Of a DNA stretch of 58,356 nucleotides, positions 8,206 to 16,838 are shown piece after piece. A program made the position numbers and the translations under genes. Source of the DNA: DATJOJ01 sp035507035 (GTDB lineage Bacteria > Acidobacteriota > Terriglobia > Terriglobales > Acidobacteriaceae); contig DATJOJ010000060.1 in assembly GCA_035507035.1 (NCBI GenBank), forward strand, positions 1 to 58,356, written 5' to 3'. The notes beneath the pieces were generated by a model. It saw only the letters and a list, made by a program, of their open reading frames with translations, was not told where the DNA came from and ran no database searches. The stretch's first letter is position 1, and each line of letters opens with the position of its first letter.

Positions 8206-8247
8206 CCTCGGTGTTCTCTGCGTCCTCTGCGGTTAGAGTTTTTTCTG
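8206..8247 (+). repeat. dispersed CTCTGCGTCCTCTGCGGTTA-type intergenic repeat
   Basis: The sequence reads GTTCTCTGCGTCCTCTGCGG followed by TTAGAG and a T-rich tail. It is the first of several copies in this window of an element built from CTCTGYG/CTTTGCG blocks ending in GGTTAA. It lies about 30 bases past the 3' end of the minus-strand gene ending at 8279. Confidence 0.7.
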
Positions 8248-8278
8248 AAAAGTGGAATGGTAGCCATAAAGGCTCGCA

Positions 8279-8683
8279 CTATTTCGCGATGCTGATCTCG
8301 AAGTACTTGCAACCCGCTGCAAGTGTGGCCTGTTTCACACCCGATCCCGGCACGGCTTGCCCCGTATGTTCGCCCTCCCAGATTTGGGCTAGCGCATAAC
8401 GGCCGTCGGTCTCAATAAACACCAGGCTTGGCGAATGGCTCACGCTGGGCGATTCTATGGAAGTAGTGATGATGCGTGTGCCAGACTGCTCGCCCTGAAC
8501 GATCCAGGTGACGTTGTCATTGTTCCAAACCCTTTTGACCTCGTATCGGCCCGCTGGCATGGCCTTGCCCGCGACCACGAAATTGAACGGCACCTCCAGA
8601 AGCAGCCTGTGGGTCTGCGCAACCAGGGGAAGGCAAAACCCAATTAGTATGGCCAAACACCAGCTAGCTTTCCGGACATTCAT
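8279..8683 (-). CDS. secreted hypothetical protein, about 134 aa
   Basis: The start is taken at the ATG giving MNVRKASWCLAILIGF, because AAGGAG lies nine bases upstream; the ATG six codons earlier would contain that ribosome site. The N-terminus is a typical signal peptide with a VAQ-T cleavage site. The mature part is a small beta-rich domain (FNFVVAGKAMPAGRYEVKRV...). Short secreted proteins with this AGKxMPAGxYxV pattern are common in Acidobacteria. No function is established to my knowledge. The gene stands alone, divergent from 8931. Confidence 0.8.
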   Translation of the reverse strand: MNVRKASWCLAILIGFCLPLVAQTHRLLLEVPFNFVVAGKAMPAGRYEVKRVWNNDNVTWIVQGEQSGTRIITTSIESPSVSHSPSLVFIETDGRYALAQIWEGEHTGQAVPGSGVKQATLAAGCKYFEISIAK

Positions 8684-8882
8684 AGATGCTTGCTCCTTCA
8701 TCGATTCGCACCCCGTCTGCGGTGCCGTGGCGCAAATTCATGCTACGAACGGGAGGCTGGGTTTGATAGATTACGCCGGGCTTCAAATCGGTGGTTACCG
8801 TTGTTTGTAAAGATGGGTAAATATGCAGTCATGGCGAGTGTTTAGCCGGATCTGGGGGCGGGGGCTATGCCAGCGCTTTTTC

Positions 8883-8896
8883 ACAGTGTCCACTGT
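8883..8896. promoter_or_regulatory. inverted repeat ACAGTG-TC-CACTGT
   Basis: This perfect 6-base inverted repeat with a 2-base spacer is 35 bases before the start of the 57-residue gene at 8931. It could be an operator or a small hairpin in its leader. No regulator is identifiable. Confidence 0.35.
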
Positions 8897-8930
8897 CCAG
8901 AGTTTGGCATCACAACCCTTGGAGGCTACT

Positions 8931-9104
8931 ATGCCGGAAACCAAGACGGATTCAACTACCCCAACTCAACAGCCATCTAAAGACCCTTACTACGATGAGA
9001 GCGCCTTACGCGAACGGCAGGAGAAGGAAGCCGACGAAATGGCGCGTGCGGCGCAGAAAGTCGAGAGACGATACGACCAGGAGCACGACATTTTCACGAA
9101 GTGA
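8931..9104 (+). CDS. small charged hypothetical protein (57 aa)
   Basis: The start is fixed by GGAGG at 8921-8925 five bases before ATG, giving MPETKTDSTTPTQQP and a 57-residue product. The first third is Thr/Gln/Pro-rich and disordered. The rest is a highly charged helix (ALRERQEKEADEMARAAQKV). There is no membrane segment or known domain. It is followed by a strong hairpin terminator. It could be a stress-related or coiled-coil accessory protein, but this is not determinable. Confidence 0.75.
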   Translation: MPETKTDSTTPTQQPSKDPYYDESALRERQEKEADEMARAAQKVERRYDQEHDIFTK

Positions 9105-9121
9105 TAGCTAGGTGTTAGGCA

Positions 9122-9155
9122 AGCGGGGCGGTCGCGTTTGAGCGCCCGCCCCGCT
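9122..9155. terminator. GC-rich hairpin between convergent genes
   Basis: AGCGGGGCGG (9122-9131) pairs perfectly with CCGCCCCGCT (9146-9155), and CGC/GCG inside extends the stem above a GTTTGA loop. There is no long T run, but the site between two convergent stops (9104 and 9164) fits a bidirectional terminator. Confidence 0.7.
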
Positions 9156-9163
9156 CAAGTGGA

Positions 9164-11053
9164 TCATTGAGTCACGGTAAAGTTTTGTGAGCTCACGCCT
9201 GTGCCGCTTGACGTTGTCACCGCAATCGGACCCGTGACCGCGCCGTTGGGCACAATGGCTTTTATAACGATGTCGCTCACAACCTGAAAGCTGCTCGCCG
9301 CCACTCCCCCAAAGGTGACTTTCGTCGCTCCCGTGAAACTGGTTCCATTAATCGTGACCGTCGTTCCCACCGGACCTTGCATGGGTGTAAAGCTAAGAAC
9401 GGCTGGGGTCACCGTGAACTTCCCGAAAATTGCAATGCCCCCTGCCGTCTCGACGCCCACCGGTCCAGTCATTGCTCCCTCCGGGACAGTCGCCGTGATT
9501 TGCTGGTCCGAATTCACCGTGAACTTGCCGGGTATATAGTCCCCGAAGCCCACGCCCTTGGTTTGAGTGAGGCTCTCTCCGTTGATCGTAACAACCGTTC
9601 CTACCGGGCCGCTGGTGGGCGCGAAGGTCTTGATCTGCGGTGTTACGAGAAACTTCCGATTGCTCTTCAACGTACCGGCCGAGGTTGTGGCCGTGATGTT
9701 TCCGGTTGTCGCTCCCGCCGGCACTACGGCAGTCATATAAGTGTCCGAGACAACGTTGAAGGTTGCCGGTGTTCCATTGAATGAAACCTGGGTCGTGTTG
9801 GTGAGGCCCTGGCCGAGAATTTCGATGGTATTGGTGACTACGCCTTCCCAATTCAGTAAATTGACAAAGGGTTTCAGCCCCATGTCCAGGCTGTAGAAGA
9901 CGCTGCCGCCGATCGAATTTCCCGTCGTGGTTCCAAAGAATTTTCCGTCGGTATGTTGGACCAAAGGCCCTTCAGGCGCCAACCCATCGGCACAACCAGT
10001 CTGGGAGCAGAAGTTGTACAGAATTTTCTCCTGGCCTGCGGGCGTGATTTGAAAAATGGTCCCTGTGTTACCGTTCTTGCCGCCCTCAGCGGTTGTGCCA
10101 TAGAGATTTCCGTCAGTTCCTAATGTCAAGCCCGTCACCGGAAGCTGACCATCGAAAGTTTGAGCGTTGTAATTGAAACTGTAGAGCAACGTATAGGTCC
10201 CAGTAGCACTGATTTTGAATACCGTTCCTTGATTGTGGGCACCGCCTTCCTTAGTTGTGCCGTAGAAATTCCCGTCGCTGCCCTGAACCAGGATGCCGAC
10301 GGGGTAACTTCCATCACCGTTCCCATAACCAGTGAAGTTGTGCAGCACGGTAATCGCACCAGACGGGGTCAATTTATAGACCACACCCAGGTTTGAACTG
10401 CCTCCGAAAAGGGCGGTGCCATAAAAGTTGCCATCGGTTCCTTGTGTCGGAAGATTGGGAGAACTTCCGTCGGTAAACACAAAATCATGAAGGAGAACAA
10501 ATTTACCCGAGGGTGTGATCTTGAAGAAGGTTCCGTCTTGTCCGTTGTATTGTTCCTCGGAGACGCCGTAGAAATTACCGTCCTGTCCCAGCAGCAGAGT
10601 GTAAGTGGGCGCGCTATCGTCGTTCTTGTTTCCAAACGTATAGAGCGTATGCAACGCTCCTTCCGGGGTTAACTGGAACACCGTTCCCGCTCCACCGGTT
10701 CCCCCGCCCTGGGTTGTCCCGTAGAAGTTCCCGTCGAAACCAAGCGACAGCCCTCCCAACGGGTTAGAACCGTCGCTACAACCACTGAGGGAGCAAAAAC
10801 TGTAGAGAGTGGTCAACTGCCCGGCTAGCGTCATCTGGTAGGCCGTGCCTACGCTATTGGCTCCGCCATTGGAAATCGTGCTGTAGAGGTTCGCATCGCG
10901 CCCTTGAGCAAAAACCTGTGAGAACACCCCGGTGTTGTTGCGATTGGTTTCGGGATAGTCGTACAGGACGGTGTAAGTTTGAGCGCTTGCCAGGGTTGAG
11001 ACGAAGAATAGAATAACCGCGATCCGTTGCAGCAAAACTTCCGGACGACTCAT
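9164..11053 (-). CDS. secreted GTVF-repeat protein with three IPT/TIG domains
   Basis: This is a 629-residue protein. ATG is preceded by AGGAG. The signal peptide ends at ASAQ-T. Residues about 30-400 consist of some eight repeats built on DGNFYGTT..GG....GTVFK(I/L)(T/S)P.G....LY.F, the choice-of-anchor/GTVF repeat that probably forms a beta-propeller. Residues 400-629 are three IPT/TIG immunoglobulin-like domains (e.g. PTSGPVGTVVTINGESLTQT). The protein is exported and may bind carbohydrate or surfaces; ligand unknown. A paralogue lacking the IPT domains is at 42657-44054. Confidence 0.9.
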   Translation of the reverse strand: MSRPEVLLQRIAVILFFVSTLASAQTYTVLYDYPETNRNNTGVFSQVFAQGRDANLYSTISNGGANSVGTAYQMTLAGQLTTLYSFCSLSGCSDGSNPLGGLSLGFDGNFYGTTQGGGTGGAGTVFQLTPEGALHTLYTFGNKNDDSAPTYTLLLGQDGNFYGVSEEQYNGQDGTFFKITPSGKFVLLHDFVFTDGSSPNLPTQGTDGNFYGTALFGGSSNLGVVYKLTPSGAITVLHNFTGYGNGDGSYPVGILVQGSDGNFYGTTKEGGAHNQGTVFKISATGTYTLLYSFNYNAQTFDGQLPVTGLTLGTDGNLYGTTAEGGKNGNTGTIFQITPAGQEKILYNFCSQTGCADGLAPEGPLVQHTDGKFFGTTTGNSIGGSVFYSLDMGLKPFVNLLNWEGVVTNTIEILGQGLTNTTQVSFNGTPATFNVVSDTYMTAVVPAGATTGNITATTSAGTLKSNRKFLVTPQIKTFAPTSGPVGTVVTINGESLTQTKGVGFGDYIPGKFTVNSDQQITATVPEGAMTGPVGVETAGGIAIFGKFTVTPAVLSFTPMQGPVGTTVTINGTSFTGATKVTFGGVAASSFQVVSDIVIKAIVPNGAVTGPIAVTTSSGTGVSSQNFTVTQ

Positions 11054-11229
11054 TGTGTTCTCCTCGAGTGATTGATCTTCCCGTTTGGCGTTGGGGAATC
11101 ACCAACTCTTCAGCTCTTGCCCCGTTGGCTCCCGTAGTAGTTCCTCATTTCGCATTGCGCAAAGAAGCTGGCAAAACCGTCATTCAACTGGAAGATTTTT
11201 AGGATCGGTTGAAAGTGCGATGATGGATT

Positions 11230-11679
11230 ATGTTCACTTTCCAGCCGATCGGTCAGGTCCGCAGCCCATATCAAGACACCAAGCAAATTCCCAAGGGATT
11301 TGGCGCCAAACACGAAGCTGAGGGAGTACTCGAACTGTTGCCCGAGTTTGCGCCCGGCCTGGCCGACATCGACGGCTTTTCCCACCTCTTTATTCTTTGG
11401 GTCTTTGACCGCTCCGAGGGATTTCAACTGGTCGGTATACCGCCTATCGATGACCGTCCTCACGGCGTCTTCGCCACGCGCTCTCCCAGACGCCCCAATC
11501 CGATCGGACTAACCGTCGTCGAACTCCTTCGCCGCGACGGACCGCAATTACACGTTCGCGGTCTCGACATGCTCGACGGCACGCCAATCCTCGATATCAA
11601 ACCCTATCTTTCGAGTGTCCCGCTGGAAAAATTACGCCGCGGATGGGTAGCGGAAGCTGAGGCTCGCAGGACGAAATGA
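11230..11679 (+). CDS. trmO: tRNA m6t6A37 methyltransferase TrmO (TsaA/YaeB family)
   Basis: This 149-residue protein covers the complete TsaA/UPF0066 fold. MFTFQPIGQVRSPY, the GFSHLFILWVFDRS strand, HGVFATRSPRRPNPIGLTVV and the DMLDGTPILDIKPY motif are all present. TrmO N6-methylates t6A37 of tRNA-Thr reading ACY, using S-adenosylmethionine, to tune decoding. Its start is 176 bases from the divergent GTVF-repeat gene. The C-terminal domain found in longer E. coli-type proteins is absent, as is usual for the short form. The family is secure; the tRNA target is transferred from E. coli. Confidence 0.92.
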   Translation: MFTFQPIGQVRSPYQDTKQIPKGFGAKHEAEGVLELLPEFAPGLADIDGFSHLFILWVFDRSEGFQLVGIPPIDDRPHGVFATRSPRRPNPIGLTVVELLRRDGPQLHVRGLDMLDGTPILDIKPYLSSVPLEKLRRGWVAEAEARRTK

Positions 11680-11695
11680 TCGAATACTAAACTGA

Positions 11696-13108
11696 CTAGC
11701 CTTCCCGCAGCTTATGCCCGGCCAGATTGCCCAGCCCGTCATAAGCCGCGTACTTATAGGTTTCGCTCAGGGTGGGATAGTTGAAGACCTGCTGAATAAA
11801 CTCATCAATCGTCAAATTGTGATCGAGCACCGACATCCCGATGTGAATGAGCTCGGTCGCGCTCTCGCCAATCATGCTAATCCCGAGAAGCTTCTTGTCC
11901 ACGCGAGCGAAAATCAGTTTCAGCATTCCTGCCGTGTCGCCGGTGATGTGTCCGCGTGCATTATTGGCATAAAGCGCTCTCCCCACGCAGTAATCAATTT
12001 TCTTTTCTTTGCAGGATTCCTCGGTCTCGCCCGCAGCCGAAATTTCCGGGATCGTATAAACCCCCATCGGCAGCATCGACGCCACGCGCTGCTTGTAAGC
12101 GAAGCCGAAGGCATGGCAAACCGCAACCCGCCCTTGCTCCATCGAAGTCGAAGCCAGGGCAGGGAAGCCAATCACGTCGCCGGCCGCGTAGATATGCTGA
12201 ATCGTGGTCCGATAATTCTCATCCACCGAAATGTATCCCCGATCGTTGAGCGACAGACCGGCCTTTTCCAGACCCAGCCCATCCACTGCCGCCCGTCGCC
12301 CCGCCGCAAATAACGCTGTTTCTGTCTGTAGAACCTTCCCGCTCTTCATCGTTAAATCTGCGCCAGACGCCGTGCTCTGCACCTTCGCCGGACGTTCATT
12401 GAACCAGAACTGCATACCCAGCGCCGCTAGCCGCTGGCGAAGCCGTTCGCCAATCTCTGCGTCGAGAAACGGCAACAGTCGATCCCGCCCATCCACCAGC
12501 GTGACCTGCACACCCAACGCCATGAAAATCGACGCGTACTCGCACCCGATCACTCCCCCGCCAATCACCGCCAAACTTTTCGGAATGCGATCCATCCGCA
12601 AGAACGTGTCGGAATCGAACACCCGCCGATCATCGAACGCAATCTCCGCCGGCCGATTCGGCTTGCTTCCCGTCGCGATCAGAATTACATCGCCGCGAAG
12701 TTGCCGCTCTGCAGCCGCGCTAGCAACCAAAATCGTATGCGAATCGATGAAAGACGCCTGCCCTCGTACCAGTTCGATGCGGTGCAGTTCGAGATTCTTC
12801 AAAATCCGCTGCCGTTCCATCTCCACCACTTCGCGCTCGTGATGCATAAAGTCGCTGATGGTCAGATTTTCTTTCAACGAATAATCGATGCCATAGATTC
12901 CACGCTGCTTGAGTCCCGAAAAATAAAGCGCGGATTCGCGCAAAGTCTTGCTCGGTACCGTGCCGGTATTGATCGAACTCCCACCGACGTACTCCCCGCG
13001 TTCGATGATCGCAACCCGCTTGCCAAAATATGCGGCCTGCGCACCGGCTTTCTCGCCCGCCGGCCCGCAGCCAATGATGATCAGGTCGAAATTGTCACTA
13101 GAAACCAC
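11696..13108 (-). CDS. sthA: soluble pyridine nucleotide transhydrogenase-like flavoprotein
   Basis: This is a 470-residue FAD/NAD-linked oxidoreductase. The FAD Rossmann motif is IIIGCGPAGEKAG (10-22), the NAD motif is VIGGGVIGCEYASIF near 178, the second FAD motif is YAAGDVIG, and the dimerisation domain ends NYPTLSETYKYAAYDGL as in SthA. The redox-site loop reads GGSSINTGTVPSKTLRE. It has neither cysteine of the dihydrolipoamide dehydrogenase CxxxxC pair, nor the single Cys kept in E. coli SthA. Loss of the disulfide agrees with direct NADPH-to-NAD+ hydride transfer through FAD. It is the second gene after the MgtC-like gene (30-base gap). Confidence 0.9.
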   Translation of the reverse strand: MVSSDNFDLIIIGCGPAGEKAGAQAAYFGKRVAIIERGEYVGGSSINTGTVPSKTLRESALYFSGLKQRGIYGIDYSLKENLTISDFMHHEREVVEMERQRILKNLELHRIELVRGQASFIDSHTILVASAAAERQLRGDVILIATGSKPNRPAEIAFDDRRVFDSDTFLRMDRIPKSLAVIGGGVIGCEYASIFMALGVQVTLVDGRDRLLPFLDAEIGERLRQRLAALGMQFWFNERPAKVQSTASGADLTMKSGKVLQTETALFAAGRRAAVDGLGLEKAGLSLNDRGYISVDENYRTTIQHIYAAGDVIGFPALASTSMEQGRVAVCHAFGFAYKQRVASMLPMGVYTIPEISAAGETEESCKEKKIDYCVGRALYANNARGHITGDTAGMLKLIFARVDKKLLGISMIGESATELIHIGMSVLDHNLTIDEFIQQVFNYPTLSETYKYAAYDGLGNLAGHKLREG

Positions 13109-13138
13109 TACATCCCCCTCGAATGCGCGCCCGCGTCT

Positions 13139-14434
13139 CTAGATCCATAGCAGCGGCGCCAATCCCGCCACCGCGAGTCCCGCCAGCAGGCACAAGCTTT
13201 GAATTCCAGTTTTGCGATCCGCCAAACTGTATGCGTAGATCCCTTTGATCAAGTTATTGCTGGCCGCAGCAATCAACACCGCGGCCGCCGCCACTTTCAG
13301 CGGCGTCAGTGTCCCTGCAGCTTGCGTCATCCCCATGATGAAGGGGTCGACATCGGTTACGCCCATAATCGCCGCCAGTATGTTGACTCCTGCTCGTCCC
13401 AAATATGTAACCGCCAATTGCGTCGCGATCAGCATCAGCAAAAACAAGAGCGCGAAAAAGAACGCAGCTTTCAGTTCCAGCGGATTCTTCGGTTCGAACT
13501 CGCGTTGCACATCCGTCGCTTTCGCATCCGATCGCCGCGACCAGATCCAGCCGACCCCAATGGCCGCCCCCGCCAGCGCCAACAGCGCCGCCACTAACAC
13601 TGCAACTAGATGCTCATTGAAAATCGCCACCAGCGCCGCCAGCCTCAGATACATCACTCCCGAAGCGATCAAAATCCCGCCTGCAAACAAGTGCGGGCGT
13701 TCCTCGCGGGCGGCCCGCCGGGCCATCACCACCGTTGTCACCGTCGAAGAATAAGCTCCTCCCAAAAACGCTGCCAATATCGCTCCGCCGTGCTCCTTAG
13801 TTAGTTTCTGCAGAACGTAACTACCGTACGAGATCGCGCTGACTGCCACCACCACCAGCCAGGTTTTGAATGGATTGACATGAAAGCGTCCAAACTGCTC
13901 GTTGGGTAGAATCGGCAAAATCACCGCAGAAAGCAGCAGAAATTTTGCGAACGTAAGAATCTCATCCGGTGGAATCCGCTGCGCCAGCTTTTCCAGAAAA
14001 CTCTTGAGCTCCAGCAAAAGCAAGCTGGCGACGCTCAGGGCCGTCGCAATCCAGAGGTGATCGTAATAAACCAGCGCTCCAACCAGAAACGTCGCCAGCC
14101 CCGACATCTCTGAAGTCACGCCGGCGGCTTCCGCAGAACACAGTTTTCTCCAATACGACAAGAGCAGAAAACTGCCCACCACCAGAAATCCCAGCGTCAA
14201 GGGAACGATCTGAGTTCCCGACAAAAGCGCGATCGAATACCCAATCAACCCAATCAGCGGAAAGGTCCGCACTCCGCCGAACGAATAATGTCCCACCACC
14301 GCTTTGTGCTCCTCGCGCTCCAGACCAACCATGAACGACAGAAAGAGCACGAGCACAATCTTCACGGCATCCGGCGGCAGCCTGCGGTAAAGTTCGATCA
14401 AATTTTTCTCCGATGGAACCACGCATTGTGTCAC
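13139..14434 (-). CDS. MgtC/SapB-DUF4010 membrane protein
   Basis: This is a 431-residue polytopic membrane protein with about 12 hydrophobic helices. The N-terminal third is the MgtC/SapB domain (LFLSFMVGLEREEHKA, then FGGVRTFPLIGLIGY). The remainder is DUF4010 (GGAYSSTVTTVVMARRAA, and ITDVDPFI-like GVTDVDPFIMGMTQ). Full-length proteins of this type are proposed channels or regulators; small MgtC proteins aid Mg2+ limitation and virulence, but this long form has no proven substrate. It starts at GTG and is the first gene of a pair with the transhydrogenase. Confidence 0.9.
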   Translation of the reverse strand: MTQCVVPSEKNLIELYRRLPPDAVKIVLVLFLSFMVGLEREEHKAVVGHYSFGGVRTFPLIGLIGYSIALLSGTQIVPLTLGFLVVGSFLLLSYWRKLCSAEAAGVTSEMSGLATFLVGALVYYDHLWIATALSVASLLLLELKSFLEKLAQRIPPDEILTFAKFLLLSAVILPILPNEQFGRFHVNPFKTWLVVVAVSAISYGSYVLQKLTKEHGGAILAAFLGGAYSSTVTTVVMARRAAREERPHLFAGGILIASGVMYLRLAALVAIFNEHLVAVLVAALLALAGAAIGVGWIWSRRSDAKATDVQREFEPKNPLELKAAFFFALLFLLMLIATQLAVTYLGRAGVNILAAIMGVTDVDPFIMGMTQAAGTLTPLKVAAAAVLIAAASNNLIKGIYAYSLADRKTGIQSLCLLAGLAVAGLAPLLWI

Positions 14435-14486
14435 AAATTCGGCAATGGCACCATCGGAGTTGAGGCTGTTGAACCTTCCGCAGCCT

Positions 14487-14530
14487 TGCTTCGCGTCCTC
14501 CGCGAAAGCTTTGCGATCCCGGCGGTTAGG
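14487..14530 (+). repeat. degenerate copy of dispersed intergenic repeat
   Basis: TTCGCGTCCTCCGCGAAAGC followed by TTTGCGATCCCGGCGGTTAG matches the block pattern of the dispersed repeat in diverged form. It lies between the divergent MgtC-like and CBS genes. Confidence 0.45.
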
Positions 14531-14614
14531 TCTTCGCTAGTCGCATCGGGCTGCTCCCCGCCTCTTTTCCAACCCTCCATCAGCCGTGATAAAGTGAGTT
14601 TATTCACTACGTCG

Positions 14615-14635
14615 CGCCAATTCCCTGAATTGGCG
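14615..14635. promoter_or_regulatory. perfect hairpin upstream of CBS gene
   Basis: CGCCAATTC-CCT-GAATTGGCG is a perfect 9-base inverted repeat 26 bases before the CBS-protein start. A second short inverted repeat, AGTGA-GTTTAT-TCACT, is at 14593-14608. They may be operator sites or a leader structure. Confidence 0.4.
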
Positions 14636-14661
14636 GGCTACAGCCTTGCTAGGGGGTGCCT

Positions 14662-15057
14662 GTGATCTACGATCTCGTGAAGGACCGCCGGGTTTATTCT
14701 GTCGATGCCGAAAGTTCCGTGCTCGAAGCCGCCCGCTTCATGATGGAGCACAATATCGGCGCGGTGCCTGTTTTGCGCGACGGAGAACTCGTCGGCATCT
14801 TCTCTGAACGCGACATTATGAACCGCGTGGTCGCCATCGGCCGTAGCCCCGGCACCACTCTGGTCTCCGAAGTCATGACCGCTAACCCCAAGGCCGTTAG
14901 CGTCAGCGAGACCGTCGAAAACAGTCTCTTCCTGATGCGCGAGCACGGTTTCCGTCATCTCCTTATCACCGACGGTAACCAGTTAAAAGGATTGGTCTCT
15001 CTGCGCGATCTTCTCCTTCGCTACGTGAAGGAAAACGAGCGCCGCGTGGCTAGCTAA
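14662..15057 (+). CDS. CBS-domain pair protein
   Basis: This is a protein of about 131 residues. GTG at 14662 is preferred because AGGGGG at 14651-14656 sits five bases before it; GTG at 14656 overlaps that site and would add two residues. There are two CBS motifs: YSVDAESSVLEAARFMMEHNIGAVPV with GIFSERDI, and AVSVSETVENSLFLMREHGFRHLLI with GLVSLRDL. CBS pairs bind adenosyl nucleotides (ATP, AMP, SAM). Stand-alone versions are common stress or energy sensors. No partner gene is adjacent. Confidence 0.9.
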   Translation: MIYDLVKDRRVYSVDAESSVLEAARFMMEHNIGAVPVLRDGELVGIFSERDIMNRVVAIGRSPGTTLVSEVMTANPKAVSVSETVENSLFLMREHGFRHLLITDGNQLKGLVSLRDLLLRYVKENERRVAS

Positions 15058-15155
15058 CGCTCGCCGCCTGCGCATTTTTTCGCTCATCTACTAGCACTTT
15101 TGTATAGGCGCGGCCTCCAAACTGTGTAAAAATATGGGCGATTAGTGGGGCGCTT

Positions 15156-16292
15156 ATGTTTGGAGCGGTGCAACGTTGTTCGGCAATGCTCTGCAGCGCT
15201 CTATTGTTATGCGCCGTCGCTTTTACTCAGAACAGTCCTTCCTCCGACTCCACTTCTTCTACCTCCGATCAGAAATCGGTCAAGACTTATCACGACGGCA
15301 GTATCCGTGACATTGACGCGATCGGCAACCGCAATATCGGCTGCCAGCGCAGCATCGGAAATTGGTACAGCCTGGAAAAACAGATCGCCATGGGAAGGTC
15401 CTATTCCCAGCAAGTCGAATCCACTTCTAAGCTAATCTCGGATCCGGTGATCAATGAGTACGTCAACCGCGTCGGTCAGAACTTGGTTCGCAACTCCGAC
15501 GCGCTCGTTCCATTCACCATCAAGGTTTTAGATACCGACGACATCAACGCTTTCGCGCTTCCCGGTGGGTTTTTCTATGTCGACTCGGGGCTTATCCTTG
15601 CCGCGGACAACGAAGCCGAACTCGCCGGCGTCATGGCCCACGAGATCGCGCACGTTGCCGCCTGCCACGCCGCCCGCGAGATTTCGCGCGGCCAACTGAT
15701 GAATCTGGCGTCCATTCCTCTGATCTTCGTCGGCGGGGGAATCGGCTACGCCGCCCAAAGCCTCGCCGGTCTGGCTGTTCCTCTGGGCTTCATGAAGTTC
15801 TCCCGCGGTTTCGAATCGGAAGCTGACTTTCTTGGCGTCGAATATCTGTACAAGGCGGGCTACGATCCGCAAGCCCTGACCTCATTCTTCGAAAAAGTGA
15901 AGGCAATGGAGAAACAGAAGCCGGGTACTCTTGCCAAAGCCTTCGATACTCATCCGCAAACTCCCGATCGAATCGCGCGAACTCAACGCGAGATCAACAC
16001 TCTGCTGCCCGCCGAGCCCGAATACAAACTGGATACTTCGGAATTCGAAGATATAAAAGCGCGGTTGGCGCAGCTGGAAAATCGGCACAAACTTAATCCC
16101 AGTCATGGTGGCGACGGCCCCACTCTGCGGCGAGCCTCCCACGCTCCAGTTACCGATACGCAGACTGCCGACGACGCCGATCAGCATCCCACCCTCAAGC
16201 GCCGCACCGCCCCAGATTCCAGCTCAGGCCCAGACTCCGGCACAACGTCGTCTGGATCGAGTTCTGCTGGCTCTGGTTCCACCTCCAATTAG
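15156..16292 (+). CDS. secreted M48-family zinc metalloprotease
   Basis: This is a 378-residue protein with an N-terminal signal peptide (MLCSALLLCAVAFTQ). HEIAH at 162-166 supplies two zinc His and the catalytic Glu; Glu220 in FESEADFLG is the third ligand. The NAFALPGGFFYVDSGLI strand precedes the active site, as in BepA/Oma1-like M48 proteases. The last 90 residues are low-complexity Ser/Thr/Asp/Pro. BepA-type enzymes degrade misassembled outer-membrane proteins. Unlike BepA, no C-terminal TPR is seen here. Confidence 0.93.
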   Translation: MFGAVQRCSAMLCSALLLCAVAFTQNSPSSDSTSSTSDQKSVKTYHDGSIRDIDAIGNRNIGCQRSIGNWYSLEKQIAMGRSYSQQVESTSKLISDPVINEYVNRVGQNLVRNSDALVPFTIKVLDTDDINAFALPGGFFYVDSGLILAADNEAELAGVMAHEIAHVAACHAAREISRGQLMNLASIPLIFVGGGIGYAAQSLAGLAVPLGFMKFSRGFESEADFLGVEYLYKAGYDPQALTSFFEKVKAMEKQKPGTLAKAFDTHPQTPDRIARTQREINTLLPAEPEYKLDTSEFEDIKARLAQLENRHKLNPSHGGDGPTLRRASHAPVTDTQTADDADQHPTLKRRTAPDSSSGPDSGTTSSGSSSAGSGSTSN

Positions 16293-16366
16293 TTCTCTTC
16301 TTCTCCGCTGTACTCCGGCCAACTCCAACTCACTCCTGGCATCCAAAAATCAGTTAGGAGGCCACC

Positions 16367-16795
16367 TTGAAATCCGTCGGCGCTTTGGTTCTCCTGCTTG
16401 CCGCCTCCGCAGTCGCGGCTCTCGCCCAGGATGTGACAACCGAGTACGATCACCAGTCCGACTTCCGAAGTTTCCACACGTATGATTGGCAGAATGTCGC
16501 GGCCGATGACCAATCTCTCCAGCCGCGCATCACTGAGGCAGTCGATCGAACTTTACGGTCGAAAGGTTGGCATCGGGTAGATGCTGGCGGTGCAGTCCCA
16601 CTGGTCGTAGTGGTTGGCGCACGAGCTCAGCAGTACCAGACTGATCCGGTGGGAACGATTGTAGTCGACGTGTATGAAGCCCAAAGCAAACGTCTGATCT
16701 GGCATGGCACGGCCAGCGATTCATCCTCGAATGCAGAAAACGCCAATCTGGAAAGGGCCATCGACAAAATGTTCAGAGATTTTCCGCCGCAATGA
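16367..16795 (+). CDS. DUF4136 secreted/lipoprotein-like protein
   Basis: This 142-residue protein begins with TTG, chosen because AGGAGG at 16356-16361 is five bases upstream. The signal peptide ends ALAQ-D, without a lipobox Cys. The mature region (TTEYDHQSDFRSFHTYDW...) is DUF4136: a conserved D(F/Y)..(F/Y).TY.W start, an AVDRTLRSKGW helix, and VDVYEAQSKRLIWHGTA. DUF4136 proteins are periplasmic or outer-membrane-associated and of unknown function. It is 74 bases after the M48 gene and probably cotranscribed. Confidence 0.88.
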   Translation: MKSVGALVLLLAASAVAALAQDVTTEYDHQSDFRSFHTYDWQNVAADDQSLQPRITEAVDRTLRSKGWHRVDAGGAVPLVVVVGARAQQYQTDPVGTIVVDVYEAQSKRLIWHGTASDSSSNAENANLERAIDKMFRDFPPQ

Positions 16796-16838
16796 AGCCG
16801 AACCGTTCCAGCCGCTGAGCGTGCCGGAACATGAAACG

